Notes: a model not told the origin generated them from the sequence alone. A stretch of DNA of 8,451 bases from Alphaproteobacteria bacterium (GCA_016764135.1 JAESSL010000417.1:1-8451), one strand, 5' to 3'. Shown: positions 1 through 6,287, counted from the first letter of the stretch. Numbers and translations: made by a program.

Positions 1-465
1 CCGCATGCCGCCGGAATGGGCGACGAAGGCGCGGGAATTCACGAAGGCGAAGCCCGCCAGACCCTGTTCGGCCAGATGCTCCACATCGCACCACAGGGTG
101 GAGAAATGATAGGAGCGCGTGATCGCCATCGCGGCGATTCCCTGTGCGTGCGCTTTTTCAATCAATAAAGGCATGCCCGCAGCGATAGCGGGAGCGGCGA
201 AGCCTCGTTTCGCATCCACGCGAACCGCGCCGGGCGCTGCGTCTATGACCTCCGGCGTTGCGGCGCCGTCCACTCTGCCGCTCAGGACGCAGCCGCAAAA
301 TCCCGGCATCCGGAACAGGCCATGCGACTGGCACGAATCGCGTTCGGCGGTCACCATCACATCGGCGATGGAGCCCGCGTTTTCCGGCGAAACGCCGGAG
401 CGCACGAGCCCCCGAAGGGCGAGGTCGCGCCCTTCCGCCAGAGTTAGCCGAACGGAATCTACCAA
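1..465 (-). CDS. Ldh-family NAD(P)H-dependent oxidoreductase, C-terminal part beyond window edge
   Basis: This is the N-terminal 155 residues of a malate/L-lactate dehydrogenase-family (Ldh_2) protein; the rest lies beyond position 1. The family reduces 2-oxo acids or cyclic imino acids with NAD(P)H in the cytoplasm. The sequence shows the N-terminal helix region, then a QSHGLFRMPGF segment (about 46-56) matching the family's conserved S-H-G-L-x-R block, then RSYHFSTLW (117-125) holding the usual catalytic His (H120). The HF-x-x-LW wording resembles delta1-piperideine-2-carboxylate / delta1-pyrroline-2-carboxylate reductases more than classical malate dehydrogenases, but the substrate cannot be fixed from half a protein. 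No ATG is available at the family's usual N-terminus. The best start is TTG at 465-463, giving MVDSVRLTLAEG and overlapping the end of the upstream hydrolase gene by 7 bases, with a weak GGGA-type ribosome site. This suggests translational coupling. Confidence 0.8.
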   Translation of the reverse strand, partial: MVDSVRLTLAEGRDLALRGLVRSGVSPENAGSIADVMVTAERDSCQSHGLFRMPGFCGCVLSGRVDGAATPEVIDAAPGAVRVDAKRGFAAPAIAAGMPLLIEKAHAQGIAAMAITRSYHFSTLWCDVEHLAEQGLAGFAFVNSRAFVAHSGGMR

Positions 466-1250
466 CTGTTTCGCAGTTCCCGAAGTTTGACGAAGACGGT
501 TTTTTCGTCGGGATGTTCCGGCAAATCGGAGAATTCTTCCCGCAGTCGCGCGATGACGGTGGGGTTTTGTAGCCGGAAAAATGTGTTGATCTCTTTTTCC
601 AGTCCGATGGTCGAGACCAGTGCGTTATTCTCATCCTGACCTTCGATATCCTTGAGCAGCGCCTGCGCGCGCGCATTGTCGGGCTCCCGGTCGAGGGTAA
701 AGCCGAGATTGCCGGCGATGTAATCATGGCCGGGATAGATCCGCGTATTGTTGGACAGTTTTCCCAATTGGCTGGAAAAGGTGTCGTAGAGTTCGTTCGG
801 GTGGCCGCCATTGTGGCAATTGCCGGCGCCGGCGTTGAACAGGGTGTCGCCGCAGAACAGGGCGGGTTGGTCCGTGCGCGACAGCAGGCAGACATGGCTC
901 ATGGTGTGGCCGGGGGTGTCGAGCGCTTCCAGCTCTACCGACGTTCCGACCTTGATGACGTCGCCCGCGCTCAGGCCTTGCGCCATATCGGGGATTTTAT
1001 CTTTGGCGTTTTTGTGCGCGATGATCCGCGCGCCGGTGGCCGCTACGACATCTGCATTGCCGCCAATATGATCGCCATGCTCATGAGTGTTCAGAATTTG
1101 GGTGATCGTCCAGCCCATCTCGCGCGCCTTCGCCAGGCATTTTTCGTGGTCCAGCGGGTCAATGGCCATGGCCTCTCCGGTTTCTGGACACACGACCAGA
1201 TAGTTAAAATTTCGGTAGGCGTTGCCCGTCCATATTTGTTCGACAATCAT
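459..1250 (-). CDS. Glyoxalase II-like metallo-beta-lactamase-fold hydrolase (hydroxyacylglutathione hydrolase family)
   Basis: This 263-residue metallo-beta-lactamase-fold hydrolase is closest in layout to glyoxalase II (GloB), which hydrolyses S-D-lactoylglutathione to lactate and glutathione. All binuclear-metal ligands are visible: THEHGDH at 55-61 (H56, H58, D60, H61), H115 in TPGHT, D135 in CGDTLF and H175 in YPGHDY. A GloB-type C-terminal helical region follows, including the EPDN motif at 189-192. The loop after D135 reads NAGAGNCHNGG instead of the classical V-A-G-C-G-K-F-Y-E-G. The lysine and tyrosine that contact glutathione in human glyoxalase II are thus Asn144 and His146, so the substrate may differ. 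ATG at 1250 is preferred because it matches the family N-terminus and follows an AGAGAG-type ribosome site; the open frame extends upstream only as non-homologous sequence. The gene is first in a minus-strand pair with the Ldh-family gene. Confidence 0.88.
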   Translation of the reverse strand: MIVEQIWTGNAYRNFNYLVVCPETGEAMAIDPLDHEKCLAKAREMGWTITQILNTHEHGDHIGGNADVVAATGARIIAHKNAKDKIPDMAQGLSAGDVIKVGTSVELEALDTPGHTMSHVCLLSRTDQPALFCGDTLFNAGAGNCHNGGHPNELYDTFSSQLGKLSNNTRIYPGHDYIAGNLGFTLDREPDNARAQALLKDIEGQDENNALVSTIGLEKEINTFFRLQNPTVIARLREEFSDLPEHPDEKTVFVKLRELRNSW

Positions 1251-1370
1251 GGCGCATTTCTCTCTTCTGTTGAATGATTTGAATAACAGTACCGTGCGAT
1301 GACGCTCCCGGCCATAGCGTGTAAGCTCGTGAGCCGGTTTTAAAACAGCCAATGGAAAGGATCGCGCGTC
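1251..1370. promoter_or_regulatory. Divergent intergenic region between hydrolase and DUF547 genes
   Basis: This 120-bp gap separates two divergent genes, so it should hold promoters for both directions. I cannot pick convincing -35/-10 pairs by eye. It contains a perfect 10-bp palindrome GTTTTAAAAC at 1337-1346, about 24 bp before the DUF547 start, which could be an operator or chance. An AAGGA ribosome site (about 1356-1360) precedes the ATG at 1371. The promoter role is inferred from gene orientation only. Confidence 0.4.
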
Positions 1371-2246
1371 ATGCCAGTTTATCTTCGCCGCTTTTTTATT
1401 GGCGCCATGTTCTTTTCGCTCGCAGCGTTCGGGTCGCTTGAATCGCTCTTTGCGCCAAAGGCGGGTTTGTGGCCGGTTTGGGAAACTCACGATGCGGAAT
1501 CCCGCATAACGGTCGATCATTCAATCTGGGATGAGTTTTTACGCCAGTATGTTCGGCGGGGATATGATCAGGGGGGCGACGATGGCGTGAATCAGGTCGC
1601 CTATGCTGCGGTGTCGACCGCCGACCGGCAATCGCTCCGGGAATATCTGAAGCAATTGTCGACGACGCCGGTCTCCACCTTACGTCGGGCGGCGCAATTG
1701 GCCTATTGGATCAATTTGTATAACGCCCTGACGGTGAATGCGGTGTTGGACCACTACCCGGTCGCCTCGATTCGAGATATCAATATTTCGCCGGGTTGGT
1801 TTTCCAAGGGGCCATGGGGCAAGGCGTTGATTGTTGTGGAGACGGTCTCGTTGAGCCTCAATGATATCGAACACCGGATATTGCGTCCGATCTGGCGCGA
1901 TCCACGGCTGCACTACGCCCTGAATTGCGCTGCTATCGGGTGCCCTGACCTTCAGCAACAGGCGTTTACGGCGATCAACACGCCGGCCCTGCTTGACAGG
2001 GCGGCGCGCGCATTCGTCAATAGCGCGCGGGGCGCGACGGTCACGGACGATACGCTCGTTTTGTCCAGCATATATGCTTGGTTTGTCGAAGATTTTGGCG
2101 GGGATGCGGCGGGGGTTTTGCGGCATTTGAGAAAATACGCGGCGCCAGCGCTCACGGATGCGTTGGATAATCTGGACGCGGAGCGCGCCGTGACATCCAT
2201 CGAAAATGACTATAACTGGTCGCTTAATGACATGCGGCCCCAATAA
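1371..2246 (+). CDS. DUF547 domain-containing protein, probably exported
   Basis: This 291-residue protein of the DUF547 family has no established biochemical function that I can name. The N-terminus (MPVYLRRFF, then a hydrophobic stretch to about residue 21) looks like a signal peptide or membrane anchor, so the protein probably acts outside the cytoplasm. Family hallmarks appear in order: AYWINLYNALTVNAV (111-125), SLNDIEHRILR (162-172), DPRLHYALNCAAIGCP (177-192, with H181, N185, C186 and C191) and the C-terminal YNWSLN (281-286). The conserved His, Asn and Cys residues could form an active site, but that is speculation. ATG at 1371 follows AAGGA with good spacing. The gene is followed after 40 bases by a MetE-like gene on the same strand, and a hairpin covers its stop codon, so the two are probably co-transcribed. 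No functional link to that neighbour is evident. Confidence 0.87.
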   Translation: MPVYLRRFFIGAMFFSLAAFGSLESLFAPKAGLWPVWETHDAESRITVDHSIWDEFLRQYVRRGYDQGGDDGVNQVAYAAVSTADRQSLREYLKQLSTTPVSTLRRAAQLAYWINLYNALTVNAVLDHYPVASIRDINISPGWFSKGPWGKALIVVETVSLSLNDIEHRILRPIWRDPRLHYALNCAAIGCPDLQQQAFTAINTPALLDRAARAFVNSARGATVTDDTLVLSSIYAWFVEDFGGDAAGVLRHLRKYAAPALTDALDNLDAERAVTSIENDYNWSLNDMRPQ

Positions 2247-2254
2247 AATTGGGG
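2238..2254 (+). repeat. Perfect inverted repeat over the DUF547 stop codon
   Basis: CCCCAAT at 2238-2244 and ATTGGGG at 2248-2254 form a perfect 7-bp stem with an AAA loop. The stop codon TAA (2244-2246) lies at the top of the stem. An outer GCG/CGC pairing (2234-2236 with 2258-2260) could extend it across a small internal loop. The sequence after the stem is A-rich, not T-rich, so it is not a standard intrinsic terminator for the plus strand. It may act as an mRNA processing or stability element between the two genes. The structure is seen directly; its role is inferred. Confidence 0.6.
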
Positions 2255-2286
2255 AAGCGCAAAAAAACAGAACGAGGGAGAAAACG

Positions 2287-3318
2287 ATGTTCGGTAAAAT
2301 TTTACCAACGACTTTGGTCGGCAGTTACCCGCAACCAAGCTGGCTTGTCGATAAGGAAACTCTGCTGAGCGAATCGCCGCCGCGGGTGCGTCTGGAAAAA
2401 GCCTGGCGGATATCGGGCGAATTGCTGGAAGAGGCGCAGGACGACGCTACCCTGACAGCGTTGCACGATCAGGAGCGCGCCGGGATCGATATCGTCAGCG
2501 ACGGCGAGGCGCGCCGGGAGAGCTATTTCAACCGCTTCGCCAATGCGCTGGAGGGCATCGACATCGATGAGCCCGGCATGGTCCCCAACCGTCGGGGAAA
2601 ACTGACCCCGGTGCCACGCGTTGTCGGCCCGATCCGCCGCAAGACGCCGGTGCAGGTGCGCGATGTGGAATTCATGCGCGCGCATACGGACAAGAAAATC
2701 AAGATCACCATTCCCGGCGCCTTCACCATGGCCAAGCTGGCGTTGGACGAACATTACAACGACACGCAGGCGCTGATTGACGCCTACGCCGATGCGGTGA
2801 ACGCGGAGCTGCGGGACATGAAGGCCGCCGGCGCCGATGTGGTGCAGATCGACGAGCCTTATATGCAGGCCAATCCGGAAGAGGCCGAAAAATATGGCGT
2901 TGGCGCCATTGACCGGGCGCTGGATGGAATTGAAGGACCGACCATCGTCCATCTGTGCTTTGGCTACGCCTATGTGGTGAAGGACAAGCCGGAGGGTTAT
3001 TCGTTTTTGCCGCAGCTGGATGCGTGCAGCGCGACGGCGATTTCCATCGAAGCGGCGCAACCCCATCTCGACCCCGCCATTCTGGAGCGTCTGCCCAGTA
3101 AATCCATTATGTTTGGCGTGCTGGACCTTGGCGACCAAACGGTGGAAACGCCGGAACTGATCGCCGAACGGCTGCGCGGCGCCTTGAAGCATATCTCGCC
3201 GGACCGGCTTGTGGTCGCGCCGGATTGCGGCATGAAATATCTGCCGCGCGACGTGGCCTATGGAAAACTGCAATCCATGGTCGCGGGCGCTGATATGGTG
3301 CGTGCGGAACTCACCTGA
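2287..3318 (+). CDS. MetE-like cobalamin-independent methionine synthase catalytic-domain protein
   Basis: This 343-residue protein corresponds to the C-terminal catalytic domain of cobalamin-independent methionine synthase (MetE), which transfers a methyl group to a zinc-bound thiol such as homocysteine. It is less than half the length of full MetE (about 750 residues) and lacks the N-terminal domain. Visible features are TTLVGSYPQP near the N-terminus (8-17), SDGEARRESY (71-80), QIDEPYM (187-193) and the zinc ligands H222 and C224 in VHLCFG, E255 in SIEAAQP and C314 in APDCGMKY. The methyl donor and thiol acceptor cannot be read from sequence. Stand-alone MetE-core proteins include folate-independent methionine synthases as well as enzymes acting on other thiols. 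ATG at 2287 is chosen because GAGGGAG (2274-2280) sits 6 bases upstream and the family N-terminus starts here; the in-frame ATG at 2206 lies inside the preceding gene. Confidence 0.88.
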   Translation: MFGKILPTTLVGSYPQPSWLVDKETLLSESPPRVRLEKAWRISGELLEEAQDDATLTALHDQERAGIDIVSDGEARRESYFNRFANALEGIDIDEPGMVPNRRGKLTPVPRVVGPIRRKTPVQVRDVEFMRAHTDKKIKITIPGAFTMAKLALDEHYNDTQALIDAYADAVNAELRDMKAAGADVVQIDEPYMQANPEEAEKYGVGAIDRALDGIEGPTIVHLCFGYAYVVKDKPEGYSFLPQLDACSATAISIEAAQPHLDPAILERLPSKSIMFGVLDLGDQTVETPELIAERLRGALKHISPDRLVVAPDCGMKYLPRDVAYGKLQSMVAGADMVRAELT

Positions 3319-3340
3319 TCTCGAACAGGTGTTTTGGCCG

Positions 3341-3359
3341 GTCGCGGTGCGGCCGCGAC
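3341..3359. terminator. GC-rich hairpin between convergent genes
   Basis: GTCGCGG (3341-3347) and CCGCGAC (3353-3359) form a perfect 7-bp stem with a 5-base loop. It lies 22 bases after the MetE-like stop and is shared with the 3' side of the convergent DUF427 gene (ending at 3396). No T-run follows on either strand, so it is at best a weak or factor-assisted bidirectional terminator or a 3'-end stabiliser. The stem is seen; the role is inferred from its position. Confidence 0.42.
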
Positions 3360-3395
3360 TGAAATTCTCTGAATCAGGTTTTACGGGGCCGGATA

Positions 3396-3806
3396 TTAAG
3401 AGGCGTTGTCTACGGTCACGCCGTCTTCTTGCCAGCTGTCCATCCGGTCCCAGTAAAACGCCAGATATTCTGTAAAGTCTGTGAACTCGTCGAAGGGCGT
3501 CTCATAACTCCAGACCGCGTTTTCCGCCACCTGCTCGCCGACCGTGACCGACCAATAGGACGCCTTGCCTTTGAACCCGCAGAAACTGTCATTATCCGTG
3601 CGGGTCAGGCGGTCCATCGCAACATCGTCCTGGGGAAAATAATAGACCGGGCCTTGCCCCATTTCAGTCAGCACAAGCACGCGTTCGCTATCAGCGATAA
3701 CCACGTCGTTGAACGTGACGCAGATGCGCTTTCCGGCGGCGTTTTTATCCAGCGTATAATTTGGGTGTTTGGCGAAACCCGGCGCGCTGTTTGATCCTTC
3801 CGGCAT
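3396..3806 (-). CDS. DUF427 domain-containing protein
   Basis: This 136-residue protein has the DUF427 (beta-tent fold) signature throughout. It shows PVYYFPQDDV (53-62), LTRTDNDSFCGFKGKASYW (67-85), NAVWSYETPF (96-105) and the C-terminal YLAFYWDRMDSW (114-125). Its length is typical for single-domain members. The family has no firmly established biochemical role that I can state. No signal peptide or membrane segment is visible, so it is probably cytoplasmic. ATG at 3806 follows an AAGGATAG ribosome site with good spacing. The gene is last in the minus-strand cluster, 42 bases after the present bioD stop. Without the 14-bp duplication in bioD, the two genes would be only 4 bases apart, which supports co-transcription. 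A function in biotin metabolism should not be inferred from this position alone. Confidence 0.87.
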   Translation of the reverse strand: MPEGSNSAPGFAKHPNYTLDKNAAGKRICVTFNDVVIADSERVLVLTEMGQGPVYYFPQDDVAMDRLTRTDNDSFCGFKGKASYWSVTVGEQVAENAVWSYETPFDEFTDFTEYLAFYWDRMDSWQEDGVTVDNAS

Positions 3807-3838
3807 GAGGCTATCCTTTGTCTGTGTCCGTTTTTTTC

Positions 3839-3867
3839 ATTGAGGTCATTATATTGAGGTCATTATA
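3839..3867. repeat. Perfect 14-bp tandem duplication at the bioD 3' end
   Basis: The unit attgaggtcattat occurs twice head to tail (3839-3852 and 3853-3866), and one further base (3867) also matches the period. The minus-strand bioD stop codon TAA (3851-3849) lies within it. Reading across a single copy would remove this stop and run on to a TAG at 3813-3811, inside the ribosome site of the next gene. The repeat is seen directly; the claim that a single copy was ancestral is inference. Confidence 0.9.
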
Positions 3868-4515
3868 GAGATCAATTTTTCATCGATGACAGGCGTCTCT
3901 GTGCGTTGCATGGCGAAAACCGGAATTGATCCTAAAAAGCGTTGCATGGTTTCGATGGTCTCGTGGAGCGGAACCGGATTTTCCAGCGACTCGCTCACTA
4001 CGATGGCGCCGATGGCGGCGCCGCGGTCGCGCATGGCCGCCACCGTTGTCAGCGTATGACTGATGGCGCCCAGATAACTGCCAGCCACGACGAGAGTGGG
4101 CGTTTTTAACGCGATGATCCAGTCCAGCACGGTTTCGCGCTCGGTCAGGGGCACCATGGCGCCGCCGACGCCTTCGATCAAAAGTATATCCTCGTCGCCG
4201 GGCGCGCAAAAATCGACAAGCGCCGCAAAAATCAATCCTTCGGTCCTCGCGCGCCGCCGCCATATCCGGTGATAGCGGCGCGGCGAAACGCCAGGGCGTA
4301 ATACTGGCGACGGCCTCATTGCTGGGCGCAACGCCGAGGCTGCGCAAAATACGACCGCTGTCGCTGTCGTCCTTTTCGTCAGACGAATAGCCGCTGAGAA
4401 TGGGTTTTAGCGCGCGTACCGCATGGCCGCGCGCGGTCAATTGACGGCAGAGGGTGGTGGTCAGCACGGTCTTGCCGATATCGGTGCCGGTGGCGGTGAT
4501 GAACCAGGCGGACAT
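3849..4515 (-). pseudogene. bioD: Dethiobiotin synthetase with a single-base frameshift
   Basis: BioD forms the ureido ring of dethiobiotin from 7,8-diaminopelargonate, CO2 and ATP, the penultimate step of biotin synthesis. From ATG at 4515 the first 96 codons are intact: P-loop GTDIGKT (10-16), KPILSGY (37-43), SDSGRILRSLG (51-61) and PWRFAAPLSP (74-83). The frame then breaks in a T5 run (minus strand, 4231-4227). Skipping one T restores AALVDFC and the rest, including EGVGGAMVPL (the family's EGAGG-type motif), SYLGAISHTL and a C-terminus ending in IMTSI at 3849. The span of 667 bases equals 222 codons plus one base, so a single insertion explains it, and the corrected protein has a normal 221 residues. 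Read literally, the frame continues as Arg-rich non-homologous sequence to about 3880. The start lies 11 bases after the bioF stop, whose TAA is part of the TAAGGG ribosome site. It is either a real mutation or a sequencing error. Confidence 0.88.
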
Positions 4516-4526
4516 GAGCGCGGCCC

Positions 4527-5678
4527 TTAAGTCAGAATGCGGGTTGTAACGATGTCCGCCAACCGGCGAATATCAGCATCGTCATGCCCGGCGGTGAAGG
4601 TGAAACGCAGCCGCGCCGTACCTTCTGGCACGGTGGGCGGGCGGATCGCGGTGACGATATAGCCTTCCTCCGCGAGCATTGTCGAGGCTGCGAGCGTGCG
4701 CATTGGGTCGCCCAGTAAAATCGGCACAATCGTGCTTTCCGGTGCGGGCAGCCCCGTCAGGCTACAGAATAACGCGGCCTTGGCCATCGGTGCGGCGGCG
4801 AATGCCGGGTCGGCTTCAATCAGATCCAGCGCCTTGAGCGCGGCGGCGGCGGCGGAAGGTTGCAGTCCGGTGGAATAGATAAACGTGCGCGAGCGCGTGC
4901 GCATCAGGTCGATGACCGGTTGGGCGGCGCAGAGATAACCGCCATAACACCCGATCGCTTTGGATAGCGTGCCCATTTGCAACGGTACGCGTCCGTCGGC
5001 GCCCATTGCGTGGGTGCTGCCGTGTCCGCCGCCCAGCACGCCGATGCCATGGGCGTCGTCGGTCATCAACCAGGCGTCATAGCGGTCCGCGAGATCGGCC
5101 ATGGCGGGCACCGGCGCCAGATCGCCATCCATTGAAAAGACGCCATCGGTGACGATCAGGGCGCGGGGGTGGTTTTCGCGATGCTCGGCTAAAAGCGCGT
5201 CCAGGTGGTCCAGATCGTTGTGCCGAAAAATCAGTAGCCGGGCTTTGCTGATGACGCCGCCGGACAGGATGCAGGCATGGCTCAATTCATCGGCCAAAAT
5301 CATATCTTCCGGGCCAATCAGCGTTGGGATGATGCCCATATTGGCCAGATAACCGGAGCCAAAGACACAGGCGTCGTCGGCGCCCTTCAGTTTCGCCAAT
5401 CGGGTTTCCAACTCGCGAAACAGGGGGTGATTGCCCGTCACCAGTCGAGACCCGCCAGAGCCGACGCCGTAGCGTTCATTGGCCTCCGATGCGGCGCGGA
5501 TAACGTCCGGGTGGTGCGACAGGTTCAGATAGTCGTTGCAGGAAAACGAAATCATGCGCCGTCCGTCGCGATAAGCGACAGCGCCGTCGCGGCGGTCGGT
5601 TTCTACAAGCGTGCGGCGCAACTGGCGTTGCTCCAGGGACGCCAGCTTGGCGTTGGCGAATTCATCCAATGACGGCAT
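4527..5678 (-). CDS. bioF: 8-amino-7-oxononanoate synthase (KAPA synthase)
   Basis: BioF is a PLP-dependent alpha-oxoamine synthase that condenses pimeloyl-ACP/CoA with L-alanine to give 8-amino-7-oxononanoate, the first ring-assembly step of biotin synthesis. The 383-residue length is typical. Visible motifs are FSCNDYLNLS (45-54), GSGGSRLVTGNHP (73-85), DELSHACILSGG (130-141, H134 stacking on PLP), VTDGVFSMDGDLAPV (176-190), DDAHGIGVLG (207-216), GTLSKAIG (236-243, with K240 the PLP lysine) and RLRFTFTAGH near the C-terminus. A GCG-type run near 4839-4855 encodes five alanines (276-280). ATG at 5678 matches the family start; the ribosome site is weak. It lies 32 bases after the VOC gene and 11 before bioD. 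The related enzyme 5-aminolevulinate synthase is less likely given the adjacent bioD. The gene looks intact. Confidence 0.94.
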   Translation of the reverse strand: MPSLDEFANAKLASLEQRQLRRTLVETDRRDGAVAYRDGRRMISFSCNDYLNLSHHPDVIRAASEANERYGVGSGGSRLVTGNHPLFRELETRLAKLKGADDACVFGSGYLANMGIIPTLIGPEDMILADELSHACILSGGVISKARLLIFRHNDLDHLDALLAEHRENHPRALIVTDGVFSMDGDLAPVPAMADLADRYDAWLMTDDAHGIGVLGGGHGSTHAMGADGRVPLQMGTLSKAIGCYGGYLCAAQPVIDLMRTRSRTFIYSTGLQPSAAAAALKALDLIEADPAFAAAPMAKAALFCSLTGLPAPESTIVPILLGDPMRTLAASTMLAEEGYIVTAIRPPTVPEGTARLRFTFTAGHDDADIRRLADIVTTRILT

Positions 5679-5710
5679 AGGTTTTGGTCCGGTTCCTGAT
5701 CGTGTGGGCG

Positions 5711-6223
5711 TTACTGTGGCGCGGCCAACTCTTCGGGAGTCGCGCCGGCGCGCCATCGCTGGAGCATATCGTCGACATCGAAATTGACGGTTTCCAGCGT
5801 AAAGGCGGATTTGAGTTCCGCCTCCGTGCCGGGATTGTCGGTGAACAATTCTACGCCATTGCCATCCGGGTCGACATAATAGAACGACGTGGACATGCGG
5901 TGGTTGACGCAGCGAATAGGTTTGACGCCCGCCTCTTCGATACGGACATAGGTCGTCAGCAAATCATCGATAGAGGCGTATGAATACGCGAAATGAACCA
6001 TGCCGGCGCCGCCCGGGTCAGGTTTGGAATCATTGGCGTGCCCGACAATGGCGACGCGGTGATGCTCTTCGTCGAAGCTCAAAAATACGATCCCGCGGGG
6101 CGGCGGTTCCTGATAGACGATGTCGCATCCAAGAACGGTCTGGTACCAGTCAACCAACCGCGACACGTCAGCGGTGCGGAGAACAATATGGGCCATTTTG
6201 GCGGGAATCGGCGCTTTCGACAT
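5711..6223 (-). CDS. VOC-family (glyoxalase/extradiol dioxygenase-like) protein
   Basis: This 170-residue vicinal-oxygen-chelate fold protein has two beta-alpha-beta-beta-beta modules. Candidate metal ligands are H12 in MAHIVLRT, H77 in GMVHFAYSY and E125 in GVELFTD, in the positions expected for type I extradiol dioxygenases and related VOC enzymes. The segment NHRMSTSFYYVDPDGNGVEL (107-126) matches the dioxygenase-type pattern with a Tyr about 10 residues before the Glu ligand. The substrate is unknown; annotation as a biphenyl-diol dioxygenase would be over-reading. Residues 130-170 form a tail beyond the core fold. ATG at 6223 is preceded by a strong AAGGAGGT ribosome site, the best in the cluster, so translation is probably efficient. 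It sits between queC (64 bases upstream) and bioF with no pathway link that I recognise. Confidence 0.83.
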   Translation of the reverse strand: MSKAPIPAKMAHIVLRTADVSRLVDWYQTVLGCDIVYQEPPPRGIVFLSFDEEHHRVAIVGHANDSKPDPGGAGMVHFAYSYASIDDLLTTYVRIEEAGVKPIRCVNHRMSTSFYYVDPDGNGVELFTDNPGTEAELKSAFTLETVNFDVDDMLQRWRAGATPEELAAPQ

Positions 6224-6287
6224 GAAGACCTCCTTGAGGCGGTGCGGTCACAACGATCCATAAGATTAGCCCTGAGGTTTCTTGATG

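Noticed and set aside
158..895. Minus-strand open frame of 245 codons across the hydrolase and Ldh-family genes
   Set aside because: It is a shifted-frame shadow of two recognisable proteins, with Arg/Ser/Pro-rich low-complexity content and no family signature.
726..1277. Plus-strand open frame of 183 codons opposite the hydrolase
   Set aside because: It is antisense to the metal-ligand-bearing hydrolase and has no recognisable domain or supported ribosome site.
2247..2286. Possible SAM or cobalamin riboswitch before the MetE-like gene
   Set aside because: The gap is only 40 bases and holds just a small hairpin and the ribosome site, far too short for these riboswitches.
2302..3273. Long open frame (323 codons) antisense to the MetE-like gene
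   Set aside because: Its product is rich in His, Arg and Gln and resembles no family. It lies entirely opposite a well-supported gene, and GC-rich codon bias commonly produces such antisense frames.
3831..3837. T7 run at the bioD-DUF427 junction as a terminator tail
   Set aside because: It reads as A7 on the transcribed minus strand, no stable stem precedes it on the plus strand, and no plus-strand gene ends there.
3849..4331. Separate 160-codon gene starting at 4331
   Set aside because: Its first 30 or so residues are non-homologous. The remainder is the C-terminal half of BioD, so it is the second fragment of the frameshifted bioD and not an independent gene.
4839..4855. GCG/CGG triplet run in bioF as a microsatellite of interest
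   Set aside because: It is short, in frame, and simply encodes an alanine-rich helix segment in a GC-rich gene.
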